From Acidobacteriota bacterium (GTDB taxonomy: Bacteria > Acidobacteriota > Blastocatellia > RBC074), in the NCBI GenBank assembly GCA_016196035.1, contig JACPYM010000098.1, positions 1-35,119 of the forward strand: a stretch of 35,119 nt of DNA, given 5' to 3'. Made by a program: the position numbers and the translations under genes. Below are positions 25,576 to 33,559 of this stretch, one piece after another. Every line of letters starts with the position of its first letter. The first letter of the stretch is position 1. Under the pieces are notes generated by a model. It was not told where the DNA came from and did not search any database. It saw only the letters and a list, made by a program, of their open reading frames with translations.

Positions 25576-26637
25576 TTAACAAGTCGGCGGGAAGACCGGA
25601 ATCGTCAGGACGACGCTGTTCGTCAGACTCAGCGCGTGCAGGTTGTGGCCTTGTGAAAAGGAACCAGCTTGGAGGAAAGGGTTGAAATTGAACAACGCGC
25701 CAAGCAAAGCGACGTCTTGCGTCAAGTTGTAGAGCTTGAGCCAACCGCTACGGCCAGCGGGAATATATTGCGTAAGAAAGGGGCAACGTGCTGGAAACTG
25801 GCACCGGAAGTTGATGCGCAATTGCGCACTCTGCGACAAAGACGAAAAACTGAAGGGTGATTCTGCATCATCATAAACAACGCCGAAGAGCGTTCCTATG
25901 CTGACGGCTGAGCCTGTCAAATCTCCACCGATGCGATCCACCAGCACGAAAGTATCATTGCCATCCGCCCGGCTCGGGAAATTCGACACCGCCAGCACGC
26001 GCGGCAAGGCGCTGAACTTGACGCCATCAAAACGCAACGTCGCCGTCACTCCCACACATACCGCCGCGCCATCCAAGGCTGCAATTGCTACCGCCGCCAG
26101 ATTCGCCGCGTGCCCAGACGCAAATTTGACCGCTGCTTCGCCAGCCAGAAAATTGAAATGTAGCGGGCAGCCGCGCGCATCCGTCGCCACCGCCACAACG
26201 TAACCGTTCACGCCTGGATCAACATCCGATGCGAGCAGGCTGACGGTTTGCTGCGCTGTCAGGCAAATCCAGGCGTCAGCAGATCGGCCCGTGACGCCAT
26301 CCACAAAAAACAGATGCACATTGACTGCCGTCGTTTCAGCAACGTTGGTGAGACTGAAGCGGGTATTTTGTTGCTGCGGCGCGGCGCTGCTCGAGGTGTA
26401 AACCGGAAAGAGCAAGACCGAGCCTAAGTTTGCTGCGTTCACTTGTGCGGGTTGGTTTGATGCAGTGCCGAGCGTTGCGCGAAAGTCAGGCGGAGTTGCC
26501 TTCACGCCATCAGTTTGTGGCGCGACTTGCTGGCCGTCACCCAAACCGGCGGCGCGCACGGCAGCCGCACAGAAGAGGGGAGAAGCAAGCAATGCCCCAT
26601 AGAATAGAAATTGAGAGCAGCGCAACGAAACATTCAT
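25576..26637 (-). CDS. secreted protein of unknown function
   Basis: This 353-aa secreted protein (signal peptide near the start, cleavage around VRAAG) is beta-rich with repeated Ser/Thr/Asn stretches. It contains LFPVYTSSSAAPQQQNTRFS, VHLFFVDGVTGRSADAWICL and SLTNSVVLTIPVFPPTC. Paired cysteines and a closing FPPTC suggest disulfides. I recall similar proteins with LFFVDG, GYVVAVA and PAGRSGW elements from Acidobacteriota genomes, which supports the taxon, but no function is known to me. The start at 26637 has AGAGG upstream; a longer frame to 26766 has no leader. It is probably monocistronic. Confidence 0.7.
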   Translation of the reverse strand: MNVSLRCSQFLFYGALLASPLFCAAAVRAAGLGDGQQVAPQTDGVKATPPDFRATLGTASNQPAQVNAANLGSVLLFPVYTSSSAAPQQQNTRFSLTNVAETTAVNVHLFFVDGVTGRSADAWICLTAQQTVSLLASDVDPGVNGYVVAVATDARGCPLHFNFLAGEAAVKFASGHAANLAAVAIAALDGAAVCVGVTATLRFDGVKFSALPRVLAVSNFPSRADGNDTFVLVDRIGGDLTGSAVSIGTLFGVVYDDAESPFSFSSLSQSAQLRINFRCQFPARCPFLTQYIPAGRSGWLKLYNLTQDVALLGALFNFNPFLQAGSFSQGHNLHALSLTNSVVLTIPVFPPTC

Positions 26638-26775
26638 AGCGGGCCTCTTTGAGGGATTGGGAAACGGGGGCAGAGGTGCGGGGCGATAAGCGGAGTGTAA
26701 GGTGGTAAGGAGCGCGCGTCCAGTCTTGAACAATTTTTGCGTGAGGCTGCAACCACTGCGGGTCAAGAGTTGGCG

Positions 26776-27087
26776 CAGCCTGAGTAGCGCAACCCTGCCA
26801 AGGTTGCGCTACTCTCGTCTTTGCGTTACTGGCAACCCAAATTGGAGTAGCGAAAGCGGCGCAACCTCGGCAGGGTTGCGCTACCAGGGCTTTTGCAAAG
26901 TCGTCAGAAGAAACATTTGACCCGCTTGGCTGACTCCTGATCCCCGACTCCTGATTCCTGATCACTTGAAAATACTGGCTGAGTTTCAATTTGCCAGGAA
27001 TCAGGAGTCGGGAATCAGGAATCAGCATCGCATCGTTGTCGAATATTTGAGGACTTTGCAAAAGCCCTGGTTGCGCTACTCAGGCTG
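26776..27087. repeat. composite nested inverted repeat
   Basis: The outer arms CAGCCTGAGTAGCGCAACC (26776-26794) and their exact complement (27069-27087) are 19 bp. A second pair, CCAGGGCTTTTGCAAAGTC (26884-26902) and its exact complement (27052-27070), is also 19 bp. The left arm folds on itself (GAGTAGCGCAACC with GGTTGCGCTACTC, 26782-26814), and another GGTTGCGCTACC lies at 26874-26885. The middle holds inverted heptamer arrays. It occupies the 647-bp gene-free stretch 26638-27284, which shows no gene. Confidence 0.65.
26932..27023. repeat. inverted heptamer arrays, GACTCCT family
   Basis: Left array 26932-26966 (GACTCCT, GATCCCC, GACTCCT, GATTCCT, GATCACT) and right array 26996-27023 (AGGAATC, AGGAGTC, GGGAATC, AGGAATC) are in opposite orientation around a 29-nt loop. 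They form the core of the composite element 26776-27087. Confidence 0.7.
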
Positions 27088-27284
27088 CCACGCCGCTTTA
27101 CTGCTCTGGGCTTTTCTGATTTACTGTCCGCCAACTTACCCCGAAATCTTACGTATCACCAGATGCGTGTATAACGCGAAAAATCAGGCTCGTTGCGCCA
27201 GGGAAAGCTGCCGCGCTCGCCCGTGTCCGCAGAGCTACGGCAACTTGCCTGATGGCGCGCTGCCTGAGGGAGTCGTTCATCGCC

Positions 27285-30200
27285 ATGACCAGCAGAGTTT
27301 CTTTATGGTTGACGGTAGCGCAAGCGCGCCGTTTGGTGTTGTTGTTGGCCGGGTTCTGCGTCGCTGGCGGTATTGGGTGGACGTGGCACAACGTTGTAAC
27401 AGCCAAGACGCAAACGAGCGCGGAGTATTGGCAAGACCTCAATCCCACGCAGACCGCCCGGCCTTTGGCCCTCGCGCCGGGGCGCAGCTTTCGCGCACTG
27501 CGGTTGAATCGCGCGGCTTGGCAAGAAGCTTTGCGCAAAGCGCCGTATGAGCACAGCGCCCTGCTGCGCGACAGCCAGAGCCTCATCAGCCTGCCCATGC
27601 CGGATGGTTCGTTCACGCGCTTTCGCATCGAAGAATCGCCCGCACTGGAACCCGCGTTGGCGGCGCGTTTTCCCACCATCAAAAGTTATCGTGGCCAGGG
27701 CGTGGACGATCCCGCGATGGTCGTGCGTTTGGCCTGGTCGGCGCGCGGGTTGCACGCCTTGGTGTTGAGCAAAGATCAGGCCGTCAGTGTTGTGCCGACG
27801 GGCGCGACGAATGATCCCGGCGCTTATGTGAGTTACTACGGGCAGGATGCCGTGCAGCCGCGCGACGCGGAGTGCTTGGCCGAACAGTTGCCAGCGCTGG
27901 TTGAACAGAGTGCTCGAATCGCCGCGCCGCAGTTTGCGTTCGGCAATGTGCAGCGCCAGTTTCGCATCGCCATCGCGACGACGGTTGAATATACGAATGC
28001 GCCGAACCTGGGTGGCGGCACGGTCGAGAGTGCGCTGGCGTCGGTCAATGCCTGGCTGAACGCGGTCAACGTGATTTACGAACGCGACTTGGCCGTGCAT
28101 TTCAAACTCGCCGCCAACAACGACAAGGTCATCTTCACCGGCAGCGACAACTTCACGAACGGCAACCCGACAGCGATGCTCAGCGAAGTGCGCGGCGTGC
28201 TCAGTCAAACGCTGGGCGCGGCGAATTACGATCTGGGCCACGTGCTGGGCACCGGCAGCGGCGGCACCGCGAACAACAGCGTGGTTTGTGTGGAAGCCGG
28301 AGCCGCTGGCGCATTCAAAGGCGGCGGCGTGACGCTCTTCAACGACGCCGCGACGCTGGGCAATACGTTTTTCATCACGCGGCTGGCGCACGAGATCGCC
28401 CATCAATTCGGCGCGACGCACACCTATAACGACACCGATATGAATTCCGCCTGCGGCCCAGGGCGTAACAGTTTCAGCGCCTGGGAACCGGGCAGCGGCT
28501 TGACGATTATGTCGCTGGCGGGTTCGTGCAATGCGATTGCGACAATGCGGGCGCTGCATTTTCACGGTGGGACGCTGGCGCAAATGAGCGCGTTCTTGCA
28601 GACTACGGCGGTTTGCGGCGCGCGTCTCAATTCAAATAACGGCATCCCCACGGTGAATGGCGGGACCGACTTTCGCATTCCCCGCAACACGCCGTTTGTA
28701 CTGACGGCGACGGCGACTGATCCCGACATCTTTGACGTGCCGAATCTGACCTACGCCTGGGAGCAGATGGATGCCGGGAGCATTGTTTACAGCAACCCGC
28801 CATTTTCAGATGCTGATGACGGGCCGAATTCGACGCGCCCGCTCTTTCGGCCTTATGTGCCTTCGCTCAACCGCGCGCGCATCTTTCCTGATCTGCATTA
28901 CATTTTGAACAGCGGCAACGAAGCCCCGTTGCAGCACGACGAAAACGGCGTGGCGGTCTTCAGCGCGGAAAGCCTGCCGTATGTGGCGCGGCAGTTGAAC
29001 TTCAAAGTGACCGTGCGCGACGGACGCGGCGGCGTGGCGGATGACGACGTGCTGCTGACGGTGGATGATACGGCTGGCCCGTTTGCCGTCACCGCGCCCA
29101 ACACCAATGAACAGTGGGTGGGTGGCACGCTCGAAACCATCACCTGGAATGTCGCGAATACCAACGGCGCGGCGCTCAATGTCAGTCAGGTGCGCATCAC
29201 GCTTTCGACCGATGGCGGCAATACCTTTCCGATTACGCTGTTGACCGCGACGCCCAACGACGGCAGCGAGACGATCACGGTGCCGGGCGGCTTGGACAGT
29301 ACGACCGCGCGCGTGCGCATCGAAGCCATCGGCAACATCTTTTTTGATATTTCGGACATGGATTTCACGCTGCGGCCAGGCGCACCCGTGTGTCCCACGA
29401 TCAGCAGCGTGAATCCGCCGCGCGGCCAGGCCGGCGTCAACGTCACGCTCATCGGCAATCACTTCGCCGGTATCAGCGCCGTGCGTTTTAACAACAATCT
29501 CAACGCGGCGTTTACCATTCTCAGCGATACGCAACTCCGCGCGGTCGTGCCGGGCGGCGCGACGACGGGGCCGATTCGGTTGATACGCAGCGATTGCGCC
29601 GACGCGACGAGCGATCCGTTCACAGTGGCGGCGTGCAATTACACGCTCAATGCCACGGTGCGCGCCGTGACCGCCCCGGCCAGCACCAATAACGTAGCCG
29701 TGACGGCCAACGCCGGTTGCACCTGGACGGCGGTCAGCAATGTGAATTGGATCAGCATCACCAGCGGCGCGACGGGCACCAGCAATGGCACGGTGAATTT
29801 CTCAATCGCCACCAATACTGGCCCCGCGCGCACGGGCACGTTGATTGTCGCGGGCCAGACCGTGACAGTGAATCAGGCGGCGGGTTGCACCTTCCGGCTG
29901 AATGCCACGAACCGCAATTTCAGCGGCTCGGGCGAACAGTTCGGCGTCATCGTCAGCGCCGAAACCGGCTGTCCCTGGGTCGCCACGAGCAATGTGCCGT
30001 GGATCAAACTGACGGCCAACAATTACAGCGGCAACAGCACCGTCACGCTGACGGTTGCGCCGAATGACAGTTTGGAACGCACCGGCACGGTTTTGATTGC
30101 CGGGCAGACCTTCACGGCGACGCAGGATTCCAACTGCGGATTCAACATCTCACCCAACACGCGCAGCTTCAGCGCCGCGACAGGCACCGCCGTTATCAAT

Positions 30201-32393
30201 GTTGTCGCGGGCGGCGCTTGCACCTGGGTCGCGCAAAGTCATGTGCCGTGGATTACGATCAACGCGGGCGCGAATGGCACCGGCGTCAACACGGTTACCT
30301 TCACCGTGCAGGCCAACACCGGCCCCGCGCGCACCGGCGAAATGACCATCGCTGGGCGCGGCGTGACGATCACGCAAGCGGGTGGTTGCAGCTTCGCGTT
30401 GAATCGCACCAGCCAGGATTTCACGGGCGCGGGCGGCACCGGCCCCGTGAATGTGACGGCGGGCGCAGGCTGCACCTGGACGGCGAGCAGTCCGGTGGAT
30501 TGGGCGCGCATCACCAGCGGCGCTTCCGGCACGGGGAACGGCACGGTCAACATCACTGTCGCGGCCAACACCGGCCCCGCGCGCGTCGCGACGCTGAATC
30601 TGGCCGGGCAGAATTACACGATCTCGCAGGCATCGTCGTGCGCCGTCGCCATCAATGCCGTGACGCGCCAATTCACGCCCGCCGCCGCGACCAGCACGCT
30701 CAACGTCACAGCAGCGGCCAGTTGCGCGTGGACGGCGATCAGCAATGCGCCCTGGCTAACCATCACGGCGGGCGCGAGCGGCACCGGGAACGGCACGGTC
30801 GGTTATTCAGTCGCGGTGAATGCCGGCGGCGCGCGCATCGGCACGCTAACCATCGGCGGCGTGACGCACACCGTCACGCAAACGGCGGCCACCTGCGCTT
30901 ATGCATTGAATCCAACCGCGCAGAGCTTAAGCGCGGCGGGCGCGTCCGGCACGTTCAATGTCGTGACCGCCAGCCATTGCGCCTGGACGGCGGCCAGCAA
31001 TGTGGGTTGGCTTTCGATAGACGGTTTGGCGGCAGGCACGGGCGACGGCACGGTGAATTTCGTCGCTGCGCCGAATCAGGGTATCGCACGCACCGGCACA
31101 ATCACGGCGGGCGGGCAAAGCTTCAATGTGACGCAGGAAGCGGGTTGCCAATTCCAGTTGAGCGCCAAACAACTCAATGCAGTCTCAGCAGGCGAAAGTT
31201 ACGGCGTATCCGTCGCGACAGCGCCCGGCTGCGCCTGGATGGCCACCAGCGAGAGCGAATGGTTACGACTCAATCTGGGCGGCGCGCAAGGCGCGGGCGC
31301 GAGCATTTTGCGTTTTGAAGCCGCGCCAAACCCCGGCCCCGCGCGCACAGGCACGTTGCGTCTGGGCGGCAACACGCTGACCGTGACCCAAGCCGGGAAT
31401 GCCGTGAACACGGCGTTGCTGTTGGCGAACGCCAATCCGCCTTACGCGCTGGCGGGCGCGGCCAAATTCGTTTTGACGATCAACGGTCTGGGCTTCCGTC
31501 CCGATTCAATCGTGCGTTGGAATGATGTCGCGCGCTCGACGACGTTCGTCAGCGCCACGCAACTCAACGTCACCATCGAGGCCGCCGACGTTGCGAACAC
31601 CGGCGTCGCCAACCTCACCGTCTTTGACCCGCTTCAGAACGTCGTCACCAATCAATTGAGTTATTTGATCGCGGGCGCGGGCGCGACCGTGTCGGCGGCC
31701 AGTTATGCCGCAGGGCAGGGCGCACCGGAACAAATTGTCACGCTCTTTGGGCAGCGGCTGGCGGCGGCCACGGCCTCAGCCACGACGACGCCTTTGCCGA
31801 CGGCCTTGGCGGGCACGACCGTGCGCGTCAAAGACAGCGCGGGCGTTGAACGCCTGGCCCCGCTTTTCTTTGTCTCCGCCGGGCAGATCAACTACCAGAT
31901 TCCGCCGGGCACTGCCGTTGGTCTCGCGACGGCAACGATTGTCGCCAGTGACGGGCGCATCAGCATTTCGACCTTCGACATCAGCGCCGTGTCGCCCGGT
32001 TTGTTTAGCGTGGATGCGACCGGCAAGGGCTTGCCCGCCGGCTTGCTCTTGCGCGTGCGCGGCACGCAACAACTCTTCGAACCGCTCAGCCGCTTCGACA
32101 CCGCCACGCGCACGTTCGTCGCGGTGCCGATTGATTTGGGGCCTGTCACCGATCAGGTTTTTCTGGTGCTGTACGGCACCGGCATCCGGCAACGCAGCAA
32201 TCTGAACACGGTGAAGTGTGCGATTGGCGGGGAACTCATCATCGCGCAATTCGCGGGCGCACAGGGCGGCCTTGTCGGACTAGATCAGGTCAACGTGCCC
32301 TTGCCGCGTGTATTGGCCGGGCGTGGCGAGGTCGAAGTGGTCTTGACGCTGGACGGGAAAACGGCGAATGTGTTGAAAGTGCAGATGAAATAA
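27285..32393 (+). CDS. secreted metzincin protease with BACON repeats and TIGR03437-type C-terminus
   Basis: The 1702-aa protein starts with a membrane or signal segment (about residues 16-35). A propeptide-like region follows, then a reprolysin-type (M12B-like) catalytic domain with HEIAHQFGATH (369-379: His369, Glu370, His373, His379) and a Met-turn, TIMSLAGS. Next come two beta domains, an IPT/TIG domain (about 704-780), seven BACON repeats of about 84 residues (784-1372) and a second IPT/TIG. The C-terminal module (about 1465-1702, LFFVSAGQINYQIPPG and TDQVFLVLYGTGIR) matches TIGR03437. It is a large exported or cell-surface protease, with BACON domains presumably for binding sugars or mucin-like targets. 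ATG 27285 is chosen because GAGGGAG lies 12 nt upstream; ATG 27252 is the alternative. Confidence 0.85.
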   Translation: MTSRVSLWLTVAQARRLVLLLAGFCVAGGIGWTWHNVVTAKTQTSAEYWQDLNPTQTARPLALAPGRSFRALRLNRAAWQEALRKAPYEHSALLRDSQSLISLPMPDGSFTRFRIEESPALEPALAARFPTIKSYRGQGVDDPAMVVRLAWSARGLHALVLSKDQAVSVVPTGATNDPGAYVSYYGQDAVQPRDAECLAEQLPALVEQSARIAAPQFAFGNVQRQFRIAIATTVEYTNAPNLGGGTVESALASVNAWLNAVNVIYERDLAVHFKLAANNDKVIFTGSDNFTNGNPTAMLSEVRGVLSQTLGAANYDLGHVLGTGSGGTANNSVVCVEAGAAGAFKGGGVTLFNDAATLGNTFFITRLAHEIAHQFGATHTYNDTDMNSACGPGRNSFSAWEPGSGLTIMSLAGSCNAIATMRALHFHGGTLAQMSAFLQTTAVCGARLNSNNGIPTVNGGTDFRIPRNTPFVLTATATDPDIFDVPNLTYAWEQMDAGSIVYSNPPFSDADDGPNSTRPLFRPYVPSLNRARIFPDLHYILNSGNEAPLQHDENGVAVFSAESLPYVARQLNFKVTVRDGRGGVADDDVLLTVDDTAGPFAVTAPNTNEQWVGGTLETITWNVANTNGAALNVSQVRITLSTDGGNTFPITLLTATPNDGSETITVPGGLDSTTARVRIEAIGNIFFDISDMDFTLRPGAPVCPTISSVNPPRGQAGVNVTLIGNHFAGISAVRFNNNLNAAFTILSDTQLRAVVPGGATTGPIRLIRSDCADATSDPFTVAACNYTLNATVRAVTAPASTNNVAVTANAGCTWTAVSNVNWISITSGATGTSNGTVNFSIATNTGPARTGTLIVAGQTVTVNQAAGCTFRLNATNRNFSGSGEQFGVIVSAETGCPWVATSNVPWIKLTANNYSGNSTVTLTVAPNDSLERTGTVLIAGQTFTATQDSNCGFNISPNTRSFSAATGTAVINVVAGGACTWVAQSHVPWITINAGANGTGVNTVTFTVQANTGPARTGEMTIAGRGVTITQAGGCSFALNRTSQDFTGAGGTGPVNVTAGAGCTWTASSPVDWARITSGASGTGNGTVNITVAANTGPARVATLNLAGQNYTISQASSCAVAINAVTRQFTPAAATSTLNVTAAASCAWTAISNAPWLTITAGASGTGNGTVGYSVAVNAGGARIGTLTIGGVTHTVTQTAATCAYALNPTAQSLSAAGASGTFNVVTASHCAWTAASNVGWLSIDGLAAGTGDGTVNFVAAPNQGIARTGTITAGGQSFNVTQEAGCQFQLSAKQLNAVSAGESYGVSVATAPGCAWMATSESEWLRLNLGGAQGAGASILRFEAAPNPGPARTGTLRLGGNTLTVTQAGNAVNTALLLANANPPYALAGAAKFVLTINGLGFRPDSIVRWNDVARSTTFVSATQLNVTIEAADVANTGVANLTVFDPLQNVVTNQLSYLIAGAGATVSAASYAAGQGAPEQIVTLFGQRLAAATASATTTPLPTALAGTTVRVKDSAGVERLAPLFFVSAGQINYQIPPGTAVGLATATIVASDGRISISTFDISAVSPGLFSVDATGKGLPAGLLLRVRGTQQLFEPLSRFDTATRTFVAVPIDLGPVTDQVFLVLYGTGIRQRSNLNTVKCAIGGELIIAQFAGAQGGLVGLDQVNVPLPRVLAGRGEVEVVLTLDGKTANVLKVQMK
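29634..31398 (+). repeat. seven BACON-type coding repeats
   Basis: Seven units of about 252 bp (84 residues) follow in tandem. Each starts with Cys followed by a short strand, then an (A/T)(G/H)C-x-W element 20-25 residues later, N/S-x-x-W-(I/L), a GT-G motif with variable residues, an N-x-G-x-A-R-x-G-T stretch, and a final (V/I/T)-T-Q. The first and second Cys of each unit are conserved and could pair. Sequence divergence between units argues against very recent amplification. Confidence 0.75.
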
Positions 32394-32464
32394 ATGGGAG
32401 AGCGGTTCTCACCCAGCTTTCCTGTTTCCGAGGAACCAACCGGCGCGCATTCAAACCATTCGTC

Positions 32465-32545
32465 ACCCTTTCGGCGGAGGCCCCAACGTGGATTTTACCA
32501 ACCATACCCTTTCGGCGGAGGCCCCAACGTGGATTTTACCAACCA
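32465..32545 (+). repeat. 41-bp tandem duplication covering a ribosome-binding site and start codon
   Basis: A 40-bp stretch at 32465-32504 recurs exactly at 32506-32545, 41 bp apart. Each copy contains GGCGGAGG, then CCCCAAC and GTGGATTTTACCAACCA. The second copy provides the start of the oxidoreductase gene; the first has the same signals but its frame is shifted by 41 nt (not a multiple of three) and runs to a 78-codon non-homologous frame. Confidence 0.85.
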
Positions 32546-33296
32546 GGTCGTACTCATCACCGGCGCGGCGCAAGGCATCGGCAGCGCCACTGCCAGATTG
32601 TTTGCGCAACACGGCGCACAGGTCGCCCTCCATTACCGCAGCAATCAGGCTGCCGCACAGGCGACCCTGGCGACGCTGCCCGTCAACGCGGCAGGCCCGC
32701 ACGCGCTCTTTCAGGACGATTTGACCAATCCCGACGCGACCAAGGCGCTGGTGCAAGCCGTGGTCGAACGCTTCGGCAAACTGGATGTACTGGTCAACAA
32801 CGCCGCGATTTATGCCGATCACCCGCTGGCCGGAGTGAATTTCGAGCAATGGCAGCAGGCCTGGGCGGCGATTATTCAAACCAACCTGATCGCGGCGGCG
32901 AATCTGTGTTACTGGGCCGGTCGCCAGATGATCGAACAAGGCGGCGGCAAAATCGTCAACGTCTCTTCGCGCGGGGCTTTTCGCGGCGAACCGACCGCAC
33001 CTGCCTACGGCGCGAGCAAAGCCGCCTTGAATGCCATGAGCCAATCGCTGGCCCAGGCGTTGGCTCCGCACAATGTGTTCGTCTACGTCGTCGCGCCCGG
33101 CTTCGTGGACACCGAACGCGTCGCCTGGAAAGTCCACGGCGAAACCGGCGATGTCATCCGCCAGCAAAGCCCGCTCAACCGCGTGGCTCATCCCGATGAA
33201 GTCGCGCGCACGATTTTGTTTCTGGCTTCGGCGGGGACGGATTTTTTGACGGGCGGGATCGTGGATGTGAATGGCGCGTCTTACCTGCGGTCATAA
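32529..33296 (+). CDS. short-chain dehydrogenase/reductase
   Basis: The 255-aa protein is a classical SDR that uses NAD(P)H to reduce or oxidise a hydroxyl or carbonyl group. It has the Rossmann motif TGAAQGIG (11-18), NNAA (90-93), and catalytic Ser146/147, Tyr160 and Lys164 (YGASK). The closest family members are FabG-like reductases, but the substrate is unknown. The GTG start at 32529 is chosen because GGAGG lies 7 nt before it and the conserved N-terminal strand VVLITG starts a few residues in. A longer frame from 32394 would add 45 residues translated from the duplicated region in two frames. It starts 135 bp after the protease. Confidence 0.9.
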   Translation: MDFTNQVVLITGAAQGIGSATARLFAQHGAQVALHYRSNQAAAQATLATLPVNAAGPHALFQDDLTNPDATKALVQAVVERFGKLDVLVNNAAIYADHPLAGVNFEQWQQAWAAIIQTNLIAAANLCYWAGRQMIEQGGGKIVNVSSRGAFRGEPTAPAYGASKAALNAMSQSLAQALAPHNVFVYVVAPGFVDTERVAWKVHGETGDVIRQQSPLNRVAHPDEVARTILFLASAGTDFLTGGIVDVNGASYLRS

Positions 33297-33559
33297 ACGG
33301 CTCAGGCTGGTGAGTTGCGGCGTTCGCCAGTCCGGGTCTGATCGAATTCTGGACCCGGCGCCACTGGCGCATCGCCGGATTGATCGTGTGCTTTGCTCGT
33401 TACCAAGCGCGGCAAAATCTTCCTGTGACAGCGCGAATCCCGGCGCTGCATGCTGATTAGCGAAAGCGGCGGGGATTCTGTCTCAGCCTGGCCCGCATTA
33501 TTTTGCAGGAAGATCAATTTTGGGTGGGGCAGTTGCTGTGAAGTGTTGCGGCAATGCAC

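Noticed and set aside
27303-28583. Long open frame of 426 codons on the - strand opposite the protease gene
   Set aside because: It is a shadow of the GC-rich protease frame: Arg/His/Gln-rich, no domain, no ribosome-binding site.
30218-31318. 366-codon frame on the + strand inside the BACON repeats
   Set aside because: It is the +2 shadow of a repetitive coding region, made of Arg/Gly/His repeats without a start signal.
32394-32528. 45-residue N-terminal extension of the oxidoreductase from ATG 32394
   Set aside because: It is translated through both copies of the 41-bp duplication in different frames and has no ribosome-binding site; the GTG at 32529 has one.
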